A stretch of 34,064 nt of DNA from JBFWQM01 sp050249455. Lineage in GTDB: Bacteria; Pseudomonadota; Alphaproteobacteria; MPNO01; VGEU01. Under the pieces are notes generated by a model. It saw only the letters and a list, made by a program, of their open reading frames with translations, did not search any database and was not told the DNA's origin. The stretch lies in assembly GCA_050249455.1 (NCBI GenBank), contig JBFWQM010000024.1, forward strand, positions 1 through 34,064, written 5' to 3'. The position numbers and the translations under genes are program-made. Shown here in pieces: positions 7,352 to 14,887 of this stretch (within the stretch, counting starts at the first letter, position 1; every line of letters begins with the position of its first letter).

Positions 7352-8521
7352 ATGCGATTCGCACTCACGGCTTCCGCGCTGATGTTCGGCGCGATGACGG
7401 CGCTCGGCGCGAACGCCGCCTCGGCCGAGACCAAGGAAATGACCTACAGCAGCTACCTGCCGCCGCGACATCTGATGAACACCTACGGCATGGCGCCGAT
7501 GTTCGACGCACTGGAGAAGCAGGGCATCCATTTCAAGCTGCTGACCGGCGGCCAGCTCTTCAGCGCCCAGAACACGCTGAAGGGCATCGGCAACCGCACC
7601 GCCGACGCGGGCGGGCCGGTGGTCACGCCCTACACGCGATCGGATCTCCGGCACGCCAACATCGTCGCCGACCTCATGATGATGGCGCGGAGCCCGCTCG
7701 CGATGTCGGCCGCCGCCGTGGACATGTACCTCGCGAATTGTCCGGAATGCTTCCAGGACTACCGGCGCAACGGCACGGTCTATCTGTCCGGCTACGGCGT
7801 CGGCGGCTATTCGCTTCTGTGCAACAAGGTGGTGAAGTCGATGGACGACGCCGCCGGCAAGAAGATGCGCACCACCGGCCCGCTCGGCCGCTGGGCCAAG
7901 GCGCTCGGCGGCACGCCGGTCAACATGACCACCGGCGACATGGTCGAGGCGATGGCGCGCGGCCAGATCGACTGCATCGTAGGCCCGGTGGCCTGGCTCA
8001 AGGCCTATCCGATGGCCGACAGCGTCAAGTCGATCTACAGCTACAACCTCGGCTCGCTGGCCGGCGTCGGGCTCCTGGTGATGAACGCCAAGGTGTGGGA
8101 CGGCCTGTCGGACGACGACCAGCGTAAGATCTGGGCGCAACAGCCGGGCGGCGTCGCGCGCACGGTGCTGTCCGGCTACATGGGCGACGACGGCCGTGCC
8201 CGCAAGCTCGCCAAGCAGCACGACATCCCGATCTACAAGGCGGAGCCGGCGCTCTACGACATGTGGCGGGAGTTCAGGAAGTCGGAATACGCGCGCACCA
8301 TCGAGGATGCGAAGACGCTCGGCGTCAAGGAACCGGAAAAGATCGCCGACGCGTTCCTGAAGGTGCTGGAGAAGTGGGACGGCCTGATCGAGACCGCAGG
8401 GCTTGAAAAGATGGTCGAGGACGCCGGCGACGACGAGGCCAAGCTCACGGCGGCGACCAGGGTCTACGAAGACCTGATCCGCAAGAACATCTACGACAAG
8501 GTCGACCCGACCAAGCTGTGA
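7352..8521 (+). CDS. TRAP solute-binding protein, copy 3 of 3
   Basis: A 389-aa DctP-type periplasmic protein most like copy 2: shared blocks include YSSYLPPRH, FSAQNTLKGIGNRTAD, NCPEC, VYLSGYGVGGYSLLCNK, the ligand-Arg block GKKMRTTGPLGRW and QIDC. The signal peptide is about 22 residues. The reading frame is open back to 7139, but the start is set at ATG 7352, where GGGAG lies about 7 bases upstream and the signal peptide begins. A terminator lies just upstream, so this gene needs its own promoter in 7155-7351; I could not pick one convincingly. Substitutions such as GGQLFSAQ for GGQMFSAQ and HFKLL for PWKLV near the probable ligand site suggest a related but different ligand. Confidence 0.88.
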   Translation: MRFALTASALMFGAMTALGANAASAETKEMTYSSYLPPRHLMNTYGMAPMFDALEKQGIHFKLLTGGQLFSAQNTLKGIGNRTADAGGPVVTPYTRSDLRHANIVADLMMMARSPLAMSAAAVDMYLANCPECFQDYRRNGTVYLSGYGVGGYSLLCNKVVKSMDDAAGKKMRTTGPLGRWAKALGGTPVNMTTGDMVEAMARGQIDCIVGPVAWLKAYPMADSVKSIYSYNLGSLAGVGLLVMNAKVWDGLSDDDQRKIWAQQPGGVARTVLSGYMGDDGRARKLAKQHDIPIYKAEPALYDMWREFRKSEYARTIEDAKTLGVKEPEKIADAFLKVLEKWDGLIETAGLEKMVEDAGDDEAKLTAATRVYEDLIRKNIYDKVDPTKL

Positions 8522-8528
8522 CGCCGGC

Positions 8529-8569
8529 GCGGCGGGCGCGGGGCGGACGGTCCCGCCCTGCGCCGCCGC
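8529..8569 (+). terminator. GC-rich stem-loop after binding protein 3, no T-run
   Basis: A left arm near 8529-8547 and a right arm near 8551-8569 (TCCCGCCC, TGCGCCGCCGC) pair over most of their length with one or two bulges. It lies just after the stop at 8521. Without a T-run, intrinsic termination is uncertain; it may only protect the 3' end. Confidence 0.4.
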
Positions 8570-8634
8570 GTTGACCTTCGCGCCCGCGGGGACCACTCTC
8601 TAGGCGGTCTATACGAAGAGCCAGGGAGAGCCTC

Positions 8635-9606
8635 ATGGGCATGCTGATCGACGGCCAGTGGTCCGACGAAGATTCCGCGCCGCCGCCGCAATCGGCGGGT
8701 GCGTTCGTGCGCGTCGAGTCGGCGTTCCGCGACCGCGTCACCGCCGACGGCGCGTCCGGCTTCAAGGCGGAGCCCGGCCGCTACCATCTGCTGGTCGCGC
8801 CATCGTGCCCATGGGCGCACCGCACCTTCCTGGTCCGCGCCGTCAAGAAGCTGGAGAACGCGGTCTCGATCGCCTACGCCGACCGGCCCAAGCTGCAGGG
8901 CTGGGCATTCTCGCAAGCCGTCGACGACCGATTGCAGCCCACCGAAGGCGTGCTCTATCTGCACCGCGTCTATGCCGAAGCGAAGCCCGGCTATACCGGC
9001 AAGGTGACGGTGCCGACCCTGTGGGACCGCAAGACCCGGACGATCGTCAACAACGAATCGTCCGAGATCATCCGCATGTTCAACACCGAGTTCAACGCCT
9101 GGGGCGACGCCGCGATCGACCTCTATCCCGCCGACCTCCGGGCGGAGATCGACGCGATCAACGCCTACGTCTACGAGCGGGTGAACAACGGCGTCTACCG
9201 CTGCGGCTTCGCCAAGACGCAGGAGGCCTACGCCGCAGCGTTCAATAAGCTGTTCGAGGGGCTGGACGCTCTGGAGGAGCGGCTGTCGCGCAGCCGCTAT
9301 CTGTGCGGCGACCGCATCACCGAGGCGGACTGGCGGCTGTTCCCGACCCTGGTGCGGTTCGATCCGGTCTATCACGGCCACTTCAAGTGCAACCGCCAGC
9401 GGCTCGCCGACTACCACAACCTGATCAACTACACGCGCGAGCTCTACCAGGTGCCCGGCGTCGCCGCGACGGTGGACGTCCAGGCGATCAAGGACGGCTA
9501 CTACCGCTGGATGCCGCACGTGAACCCGTCCGGCGTCGTGCCGCTCGGCCCGGCGATCGACTACGGCCTGCCGCACGACCGGGAGCGGCTGAAGAAGGCG
9601 GCGTAA
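8635..9606 (+). CDS. Glutathionyl-hydroquinone reductase (Xi-class GST)
   Basis: A 323-aa glutathione S-transferase-fold reductase that removes glutathione from S-glutathionyl-hydroquinones, giving the hydroquinone and GSSG. The N-terminal thioredoxin fold carries C58-P-W-A-H-R, the signature that separates this class from Ser/Tyr GSTs. Later blocks also match: KVTVPTLWD, IVNNESSEIIRMFN, the helical domain with LFEGLDALEERLS and YLCGDRITEADWRLFPTLVRFDPVYHG. Length is normal. The ATG at 8635 follows AGGGAGAG by about 5 bases. No signal peptide is present. Next to aromatic catabolism genes it could recycle quinone adducts formed during breakdown, but the class is also widespread as a general detoxification enzyme. 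Confidence 0.92.
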   Translation: MGMLIDGQWSDEDSAPPPQSAGAFVRVESAFRDRVTADGASGFKAEPGRYHLLVAPSCPWAHRTFLVRAVKKLENAVSIAYADRPKLQGWAFSQAVDDRLQPTEGVLYLHRVYAEAKPGYTGKVTVPTLWDRKTRTIVNNESSEIIRMFNTEFNAWGDAAIDLYPADLRAEIDAINAYVYERVNNGVYRCGFAKTQEAYAAAFNKLFEGLDALEERLSRSRYLCGDRITEADWRLFPTLVRFDPVYHGHFKCNRQRLADYHNLINYTRELYQVPGVAATVDVQAIKDGYYRWMPHVNPSGVVPLGPAIDYGLPHDRERLKKAA

Positions 9607-9643
9607 CCGGTCCGATCGGATCGGGCACCTTCCGCCGGAGACA

Positions 9644-9756
9644 CCCGCCTCACCCGCTCGCTTCGCTCGCACCCTCTCCCGTTGAAGGGCGGAGAGGGTT
9701 TCCGGTGTCTCCCTCTCTGCCCCTTGGGGGCGCAGAGGGTCGGGGTGAGGTGGGGA
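9644..9756. repeat. Intergenic palindromic repeat, copy A
   Basis: A long imperfect palindrome fills most of the gap between two converging genes. Outer arms CCGCCTCACCC and GGGGTGAGGTGGGG enclose inner hairpins such as CCCTCTCC (9672-9679) with GGAGAGGG (9691-9698). The 33 bases at 9648-9680 are the reverse complement of 21300-21332 with two mismatches, so this belongs to a dispersed repeat family. It may also stop transcription from both sides. Confidence 0.75.
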
Positions 9757-9768
9757 GGCCGCGCCGCC

Positions 9769-10896
9769 TTAGCGCGGCTGCGCCATCGTCCTGGCCTCGG
9801 CGAGGATCGCCTCCACCGTCGGGCGGTCGAGGTCCTTGGTGATGAAGACGATGCGCGAGCGCGGATCGTCGTCGGTGCCGGGCGGCAGCGGGACGGGATC
9901 GTGGAACAAATGCTGCACGCCGTGGACGGCGAGCGGCTCGGCATGCCCCTCGATGTGGACGATGCCCTTCAGGCGCAGGAGCTGCTCGCCGTGGCGCGAG
10001 ATCAGCTCGCGGATCCAGTTGACGAACACCTGCCAGACGAACGGCTGGTCGAAGGTCAGGCAGAACGAGCCGATGTGCGCGTCGTGGCGGTTGACGTCGT
10101 GCGGGTCCTGGGCGGCATGCCCGTGGCCATGATCGTGCCCGTGCCCATGGTCGTGGCCATGGTGATGATGGTGGTCGTGGTCATGGGCGTCGCGCTCGGC
10201 ATAGGCTTCCTCCTGAAGCCAGCGGCGGACGTCGATCGACTTGGTGTCCGGGTTGTAGAGCCCGGCGTTGAACAGCTGGCCGGGGTCGATCTCGCCGTGC
10301 TTGATGCGGAACACCGGCGCGCCGGGGTTGAGGTGCCTCAGCCCGGCCTCGATCGTCTCGACGTTGCCCGCGTCGGCGAGGTCGCACTTGGTCAGCAGGA
10401 TGCGGTCGGCGACCGCGGCCTGCTTCACCGACTCCGGGTAGCGGTCGAACTGCAGGTCGCCGTTCACCGCGTCCACCGTGGTGATGACCCCGTCCAGCCG
10501 GAAGCGGTTGGCGATCACCGGGTCGGTCATCAGGGTGTGGATGATCGGGGCCGGATCGGCCAGGCCCGTCGTCTCGATCAGCACCCGCTCGATCGGCGGG
10601 ATCTTGCCCTGCACCCGCTTGACGAACAGCTCGCGCAGCGCCCGCGTCAGGTCGCCGCGCACGGTGCAGCACAGGCAGCCGGCGTTCAGCACCATCATCT
10701 CGTCGTCGACCTTCTCGACCAGCACGTGGTCGATGCCGATCTCGCCGAACTCGTTGATCAGCACGGCCGTCTCGGCCATCGCCGGATGCTTGAGCAGCTT
10801 GTTGAGGAGCGTGGTCTTGCCGCTGCCCAGGAAGCCGGTCAGCAGCGACACCTGCATGATGTCGTCGGGATCGGGCAGGTCGGTGCGCTCGGTCAT
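9769..10896 (-). CDS. CobW/COG0523-family metal-chaperone GTPase with His-rich loop
   Basis: A 375-aa G3E-family GTPase of the CobW/YjiA group, thought to deliver metal (often zinc) to client proteins. Visible parts are the P-loop GFLGSGKTT at 21-29, metal-binding GCLCC with C74-x-C76-C77, ETTGLADP near 108, the TKCD base-recognition motif at 169-172 and a CobW C-terminal domain from about 270. Between the domains lies a striking metal-binding run at 238-260 with 14 His in 23 residues. The start ATG at 10896 overlaps the hisI stop by four bases (ATGA), so translation is coupled. The same frame is open further upstream inside hisI, but that extension has no family character. The link to zinc-dependent HisI suggests a zinc role; cobalt or nickel cannot be excluded. 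Confidence 0.9.
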   Translation of the reverse strand: MTERTDLPDPDDIMQVSLLTGFLGSGKTTLLNKLLKHPAMAETAVLINEFGEIGIDHVLVEKVDDEMMVLNAGCLCCTVRGDLTRALRELFVKRVQGKIPPIERVLIETTGLADPAPIIHTLMTDPVIANRFRLDGVITTVDAVNGDLQFDRYPESVKQAAVADRILLTKCDLADAGNVETIEAGLRHLNPGAPVFRIKHGEIDPGQLFNAGLYNPDTKSIDVRRWLQEEAYAERDAHDHDHHHHHGHDHGHGHDHGHGHAAQDPHDVNRHDAHIGSFCLTFDQPFVWQVFVNWIRELISRHGEQLLRLKGIVHIEGHAEPLAVHGVQHLFHDPVPLPPGTDDDPRSRIVFITKDLDRPTVEAILAEARTMAQPR

Positions 10897-11300
10897 TGGC
10901 GGTACAGCTCCTTGGGGTCGATCTCGACGTGCGCGACCTCGACCAGGCCCTCCGGGCGCACGGCGGTGAACATGCAGGTGCGCCGCCCGGTGTGACACGC
11001 CACGCCCAACTGGTCGACCAGGAGGAGGACGGTGTCGCCGTCGCAGTCGATGCGCAGCTCCTTCAGCGTCTGGACCTGGCCGGACTCGTCGCCCTTGCGC
11101 CACAGCTTGCCGCGCGAGCGAGACCAGTAGGTGACCCGCCCGGTCGCCAGGGTTTCGGCCACCGCCTCGCGGTTCATCCACGCCACCATCAGCACCTGGC
11201 CGGTGTCGTGCTGCTGCGCGACAGCGGTCACCAAGCCGGCGGCGTCGAACCGGATCGCGGCCACGGCCCGGTCGATCACCTGTTGCGGCAACTCAGTCAT
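10893..11300 (-). CDS. hisI: Phosphoribosyl-AMP cyclohydrolase HisI
   Basis: A 135-aa stand-alone enzyme for the third step of histidine synthesis, opening the adenine ring of phosphoribosyl-AMP. The signature CDGDTVLLLVDQ and ACHTGRRTC supply the three zinc cysteines C86, C102 and C109; their 16- and 7-residue spacing matches the characterised archaeal enzyme. No HisE domain follows, as is usual in alphaproteobacteria. The gene begins one base after the metC stop and overlaps the CobW-family gene by four bases, so the three are one translational unit. It is away from any other his gene in the window, which is unusual for simple pathway clustering and may reflect a metal link instead. Confidence 0.95.
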   Translation of the reverse strand: MTELPQQVIDRAVAAIRFDAAGLVTAVAQQHDTGQVLMVAWMNREAVAETLATGRVTYWSRSRGKLWRKGDESGQVQTLKELRIDCDGDTVLLLVDQLGVACHTGRRTCMFTAVRPEGLVEVAHVEIDPKELYRQ

Positions 11301-11301
11301 T

Positions 11302-12477
11302 TCAACGACTTGCGTTCAGCCTCTTGAAGCCTTCCTCGAGGTCGGCGACGAGGTCCGCCGGATCCTCGAGCCCGGCATGGATACGTAGGGTCGGCCCGGC
11401 CGCCTGCCAAGGCGTCGCGGTGCGCCCGGGGCCCGGGTTGGTCGGCAGGATCAGGCTCTCGAACCCGCCCCAGCTCGCGCCCATCGCGAACAGCTCCATC
11501 TTGTCGAGCATGGCGTGGACTGCCGGCGTCGGCGCCGGCTTCAGCACCACGCCGAACAGGCCGGAGGCGCCCGTGAAGTCCCGCTGCCACAGCGCATGGC
11601 CCGAATCCTCCGGCAGCGCCGGGTAGAGCACGCGGTCGACCTCCGGCCGGCCCTGCAGCCAGCGCGCGATGGTCAGCGCCGTCTCCATGTGCCGCTGCAT
11701 GCGGACCTTGATCGTGCGCAGGCCGCGCAGCGCCAGGTAGACGTCGTCGGGCCCGGAGTTGGCGCCGCTGTCGGAGGCCGACTGGCGGACGCGCTTCCAG
11801 TGCTCCTCGGTCGTGGTGATGGTGCCCATCATCACGTCGGAATGGCCGACGATGTATTTTGTCGCAGCGTTGCATGTCACATCAACGCCATGGGCGAACG
11901 GCTTGAAGTACACCCCCCCGCCGCTCCACGTATTGTCCATGATCACCACCGCGCCGCCCTTGTGCGCGGCATCGGCAATGGCGCGGATGTCCTGCATCTC
12001 GAAGGTCAGCGATCCCGGCGCCTCGACGTAGACGATGCGCGTGTTCGGGCGCATCAGCCTGGCGACCCCCGATCCGATCGCCGGATCGAAATAGGTCGTC
12101 TCGACCCCGAACCGACCGAGGAAAGTGTCGCAGAAGTGCCGAGCCGGCCCGTAGACGCAATCGACCATCAGCACGTGATCGCCCGCCTGAACGAAGGCGA
12201 GGATGGCGGCATTGATCGCCGCCAGGCCGGAGCCGACCGCCACGGCGCGCCAGCCGCCTTCCAGCGCGGCGATCGCCTCCTCAAAGGCGGAATGGGTGGG
12301 GGTGCCGTGCCGGCCATAGGTGTAGACACCCGGCTCCCAGCGGTTCTTGCGCGCGTTCTCCATCGCCGCGACGGTGCGGTGGGTGATGGTGGAGGCGTGA
12401 TAGACCGGCGGATTGACGATGCCGAAATTGGACTCGGGATCGCGCCCGGTCGTGACGATCAGCGTATCTTCTTTCAT
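11302..12477 (-). CDS. metC: Cystathionine beta-lyase (PLP Cys/Met-metabolism family)
   Basis: A 391-aa cytoplasmic PLP enzyme of the trans-sulfuration family, expected to cleave cystathionine to homocysteine, pyruvate and ammonia. Features seen are YGRHGTPTH at 54-62 (phosphate contacts from the neighbouring subunit), VGSGLAAI near 81, D181-N-T-W and the PLP lysine K207 in ATKYIVGHSD. Near the end KMELFAMGASWGGFESL and TLRIHAGLEDPADLV are closer to beta-lyases than to gamma-synthases. The loop after DNTW reads SGGGVYFKPF, slightly longer than the common form. Start ATG 12477 has AGGG 5-6 bases upstream; an in-frame start at 12522 would add 15 residues outside the family. First gene of the metC-hisI-CobW unit. 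Confidence 0.92.
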   Translation of the reverse strand: MKEDTLIVTTGRDPESNFGIVNPPVYHASTITHRTVAAMENARKNRWEPGVYTYGRHGTPTHSAFEEAIAALEGGWRAVAVGSGLAAINAAILAFVQAGDHVLMVDCVYGPARHFCDTFLGRFGVETTYFDPAIGSGVARLMRPNTRIVYVEAPGSLTFEMQDIRAIADAAHKGGAVVIMDNTWSGGGVYFKPFAHGVDVTCNAATKYIVGHSDVMMGTITTTEEHWKRVRQSASDSGANSGPDDVYLALRGLRTIKVRMQRHMETALTIARWLQGRPEVDRVLYPALPEDSGHALWQRDFTGASGLFGVVLKPAPTPAVHAMLDKMELFAMGASWGGFESLILPTNPGPGRTATPWQAAGPTLRIHAGLEDPADLVADLEEGFKRLNASR

Positions 12478-12560
12478 TGGACCCTGGATCTCGCGCTGGC
12501 TGGTGCGCCGCTGGCGGCGCATCTTGACACCTGCCTAACCGGCGAAGCAAGTTTCGACGG

Positions 12561-12579
12561 CGGCGGCCCATGGCCGCCG
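12561..12579 (+). promoter_or_regulatory. Perfect hairpin in the metC/DedA divergent gap
   Basis: CGGCGGCC (12561-12568) and GGCCGCCG (12572-12579) flank CAT. It lies in the 200-base gap between divergent metC and the DedA gene, about 100 bases before the latter. There is no T-run, so it would more likely affect the DedA leader RNA or bind a protein. A TTGACA at 12524-12529 is present but has no good -10 box at standard spacing. Confidence 0.3.
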
Positions 12580-12677
12580 TGCCCGACCGCGCCGACACCT
12601 GTTACGAGACCGAACGATGCAGGCTCCGGTTTGACCGCTTTGGGACTTGCCGGACCTCGGCGCATGGCGGCGCGCCG

Positions 12678-13412
12678 ATGAAGGATCTGATCGCCGAATA
12701 CGGCTACTGGGCGATCTTCGTCGGCACCTTCTTCGAGGGCGAGACGATCCTGGTGCTCGGCGGCGTCGCCGCGAAGCTGGGCTATCTCGAGATCGAATGG
12801 GTGATCCTGGCCGCGTTCCTCGGCTCCACCCTGGGCGACCAGCTCTGGTATTTCCTCGGCTACCGCTACGGCCACTGGGTGCTCAAGCGGTTCAAGAGCT
12901 GGGCTGGGCCGATGGAGCGCGCGTTCCGGCTGCTCAACAAGTACGACACCACCTTCATCCTGAGCTTCCGCTTCATCTACGGCGTCCGCACGGTCAGCTC
13001 GGTCGTCATCGGCATGGCCAAGGTGCCGCCGCAGCGGTTCATCCCGCTCAACATCATCGCCGCCGCGATCTGGGCGATCGTCGTGGCCTATCTGGGCTTC
13101 TCGCTCGGCCACGCCTTCGCGCTCTTCCTGGAGGAGCTGCACACCTACGGGGAGTACATCCTCGGCGGGCTGATCGGGGTCGGCGTGCTGGTGTGGCTGT
13201 GGCACACCTTCCGGCGAAAGAAGGAGAGCCGCGACATCGTGGTGGAGGAGCATCCCGGCGCGCCGCCGGAATTCCGCCATGTCCCGCACCCCGACGGCGA
13301 TCCGCCGCCGCCGGGAGCCGAGGGGGAGACCAAGCCGGTCGAGCCGGCCGAGGCTCAGACCTCCACCGGCGTGTCGCGCCGGCCGCCCCATTCGGTCCAG
13401 GATCCGTCGTAG
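12678..13412 (+). CDS. DedA-family inner-membrane protein
   Basis: A 244-aa DedA/VTT-family membrane protein; members scramble or carry lipids and support envelope stability. It starts at ATG 12678 (MKDLIAEYGYWAIF), with the conserved FFEGETILVLGG near residues 18-29 and GSTLGDQLWYFLGYRYG near 50-67. FRFIYGVRTVSSVVIGM corresponds to the family's F-R-x(3)-G-x-R block, and further hydrophobic segments extend to about 185. The last 55 or so residues form a soluble, acidic, Pro-rich tail. The final 58 bases overlap the 3' end of convergent sseA, so the end of that tail is encoded antisense to a conserved region. The upstream ribosome site is weak. The exact substrate is unknown. Confidence 0.88.
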   Translation: MKDLIAEYGYWAIFVGTFFEGETILVLGGVAAKLGYLEIEWVILAAFLGSTLGDQLWYFLGYRYGHWVLKRFKSWAGPMERAFRLLNKYDTTFILSFRFIYGVRTVSSVVIGMAKVPPQRFIPLNIIAAAIWAIVVAYLGFSLGHAFALFLEELHTYGEYILGGLIGVGVLVWLWHTFRRKKESRDIVVEEHPGAPPEFRHVPHPDGDPPPPGAEGETKPVEPAEAQTSTGVSRRPPHSVQDPS

Positions 13413-14209
13413 ACCGCGACGTCGTCGCGCCCGACCAGGTGCAGGCCGAGCGCCAGCACGCAGGCGGTGATGCCCGACCCGCACGAGGTTATGACCGGCT
13501 TCGCAGGATCGACCCCGGCCGCCGCGAAGCGCTGGGCAAGCGCCTCCGCCGGCCGAACGGTCTTGGTCTGCGGGTCCAGGAGGTCGCCGAACGGCAGGTT
13601 CAGACTGCCCGGGATGTGGCCGGACCGGCACTGCGGCCGCAGCTCGGGCTCGGTGCCGTTGAAGCGGCCGGCCGAACGGGCGTCCAGCACCTGCTCGGAC
13701 CGGGTGTCGAGGTTGCGCCGCATGTCGTCCAGTCCGCGCGCCAGCGCCGGGCGGGGGCGGGCGGTGAACCGGGCTGGCGCCGGCGGACGCGGCGCGCCGC
13801 GCTCCACCGGACGGCCCTCCGCCAGCCACTTCGGCATGCCGCCGTCGAGCACGGCTACCGCGTCGTGGCCGAAGTGGCGAAGGGTCCACCACGCGCGCGC
13901 CGCGCTCATCAGCCCGAAGCTGTCGTAGACGACGACGCGGTTGTCGTCGGCGATGCCGAGCGCGCCCATGGCCGCGGCGAACGCGGCGGCGTCGGGCAGC
14001 ATGTGCGGCAGATCGGTTGCCGGATCGGCGATGGCGTCGATGTCCCAGAACGCGGCGCCGGGGATGCGCCGCTCGTCGAAGTCCTCGCGCCCCGTCCGCT
14101 TCTGGTTGGGCAGGTACCATGTCGCATCGACCGCCCGGACCTTGGGGTCGTCGAGGTGAGCGGCGAGCCACTCGGTGGAGACCAGGGCGTCGGGCTTGGC
14201 ATAGGGCAT
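13355..14209 (-). CDS. sseA: 3-mercaptopyruvate sulfurtransferase
   Basis: A 284-aa two-domain rhodanese-fold enzyme that moves sulfur from 3-mercaptopyruvate to cyanide or thiol acceptors. The inactive N-terminal rhodanese domain covers about residues 5-140 (VRAVDATWYLP, RIPGAAFWDID, VVVYDSFGL, LDGGMPKWL). The catalytic domain follows with VLDARSAGRF and the active loop C243-G-S-G-I-T-A, the mercaptopyruvate type as opposed to the CRKGVT loop of thiosulfate enzymes. It ends in the usual YDGSWTEWG. Start ATG 14209 (MPYAKPD) follows AAGGA; the frame is open to 14431, but that extension crosses a tandem repeat and lacks similarity. Its last 58 bases overlap the DedA gene on the other strand. 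Confidence 0.92.
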   Translation of the reverse strand: MPYAKPDALVSTEWLAAHLDDPKVRAVDATWYLPNQKRTGREDFDERRIPGAAFWDIDAIADPATDLPHMLPDAAAFAAAMGALGIADDNRVVVYDSFGLMSAARAWWTLRHFGHDAVAVLDGGMPKWLAEGRPVERGAPRPPAPARFTARPRPALARGLDDMRRNLDTRSEQVLDARSAGRFNGTEPELRPQCRSGHIPGSLNLPFGDLLDPQTKTVRPAEALAQRFAAAGVDPAKPVITSCGSGITACVLALGLHLVGRDDVAVYDGSWTEWGGRRDTPVEV

Positions 14210-14242
14210 GGCGGCGGTCCTTCTGCGGTCGCGGCGCGGGCC

Positions 14243-14283
14243 ATTGGCGCGCTGCCAATCATGTCGCGGCCAATCATGTCGCG
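14243..14283. repeat. 15-base tandem repeat plus inverted repeat upstream of sseA
   Basis: GCCAATCATGTCGCG occurs twice head to tail, at 14254-14268 and 14269-14283, without mismatch. The first copy also pairs with ATTGGC at 14243-14248 across five bases (GCCAAT at 14254-14259). It lies 34 bases upstream of sseA, in the gap divergent to the GFA-like gene. It could be a repeated regulator-binding site or a slipped-strand duplication. Confidence 0.7.
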
Positions 14284-14432
14284 GATCGCGCATCTTGCAA
14301 GGACGGCGATTCAGCCGGTGGACGCATATGATCGAACGGGCACGCAGCCCTGCTGCTGGCACTGCCGCCGACAATCGGCTAGCGTCCCGGGGAGACCGCG
14401 CCGGAATCGGTAGAACAAGCGGGGAGGACAAG

Positions 14433-14870
14433 ATGGCTCACAAGTACGCGGGCGGCTGCGATCACGTGCACACGCATTCGGATCGCGACCCGATCGACAA
14501 CCACACCTGCCACTGCTCCGTCTGCAAAGGCGTGACCGGGCAGGCCTCGACCCATGTCGTGTTCTTCAACCACGGCGATCTGGCGGTCGACAACCCGAAC
14601 GGCCTGAAGCGCCAGCCGTTCAATGCCAAGAACCCTGATGGGCCGCTGGAGCTGTGCGTCTGCGCGACCTGCGGCACGCCGATCATGCTTGACGACAAGG
14701 CGAAGCGGATCCGCGTGATCGTGCCCAACCTGATGGGCTACGACCCGAAAAGCCTTCCCGCGACCTATCACGCCTTCTTCGATCCGGCTGCCGGCGCCGC
14801 GAAGCCCAGCGACGGCCGCCCGGTCTACGAAGGGCTGCGCCCGGATTTCGTCTGGCCGAAGCCGGCGTAG
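14433..14870 (+). CDS. GFA/Mss4-fold zinc protein
   Basis: A 145-aa protein of the GFA family (glutathione-dependent formaldehyde-activating enzyme-like). The fold's zinc ligands are visible: C9, then C26-H-C28-S-V-C31 and C75-V-C77-A-T-C80-G-T-P. In characterised Gfa these bind structural and glutathione-related zinc, but many family members have other or unknown roles, and formaldehyde chemistry was later questioned. Start ATG 14433 follows GGGGAGG (14421-14427) by 5 bases; the frame is open to 14208, but the upstream part is the repeat-bearing intergenic region. It stands alone on the plus strand between sseA and the Nudix gene. Function beyond the family is not assigned. Confidence 0.85.
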   Translation: MAHKYAGGCDHVHTHSDRDPIDNHTCHCSVCKGVTGQASTHVVFFNHGDLAVDNPNGLKRQPFNAKNPDGPLELCVCATCGTPIMLDDKAKRIRVIVPNLMGYDPKSLPATYHAFFDPAAGAAKPSDGRPVYEGLRPDFVWPKPA

Positions 14871-14887
14871 GATCGCCGCGCCCGGCG

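Noticed and set aside
10127..10191. Repetitive ATGGTC/CATGGGC-like stretch as a DNA repeat
   Set aside because: It encodes the His-rich loop of the GTPase; the repetition comes from CAC/CAT and GGC/GAC codons.
10897..11181. N-terminal extension of the CobW-family frame into hisI
   Set aside because: The frame is open, but the extension is the shadow of hisI; family sequence starts at ATG 10896, which overlaps the hisI stop in the classical ATGA way.
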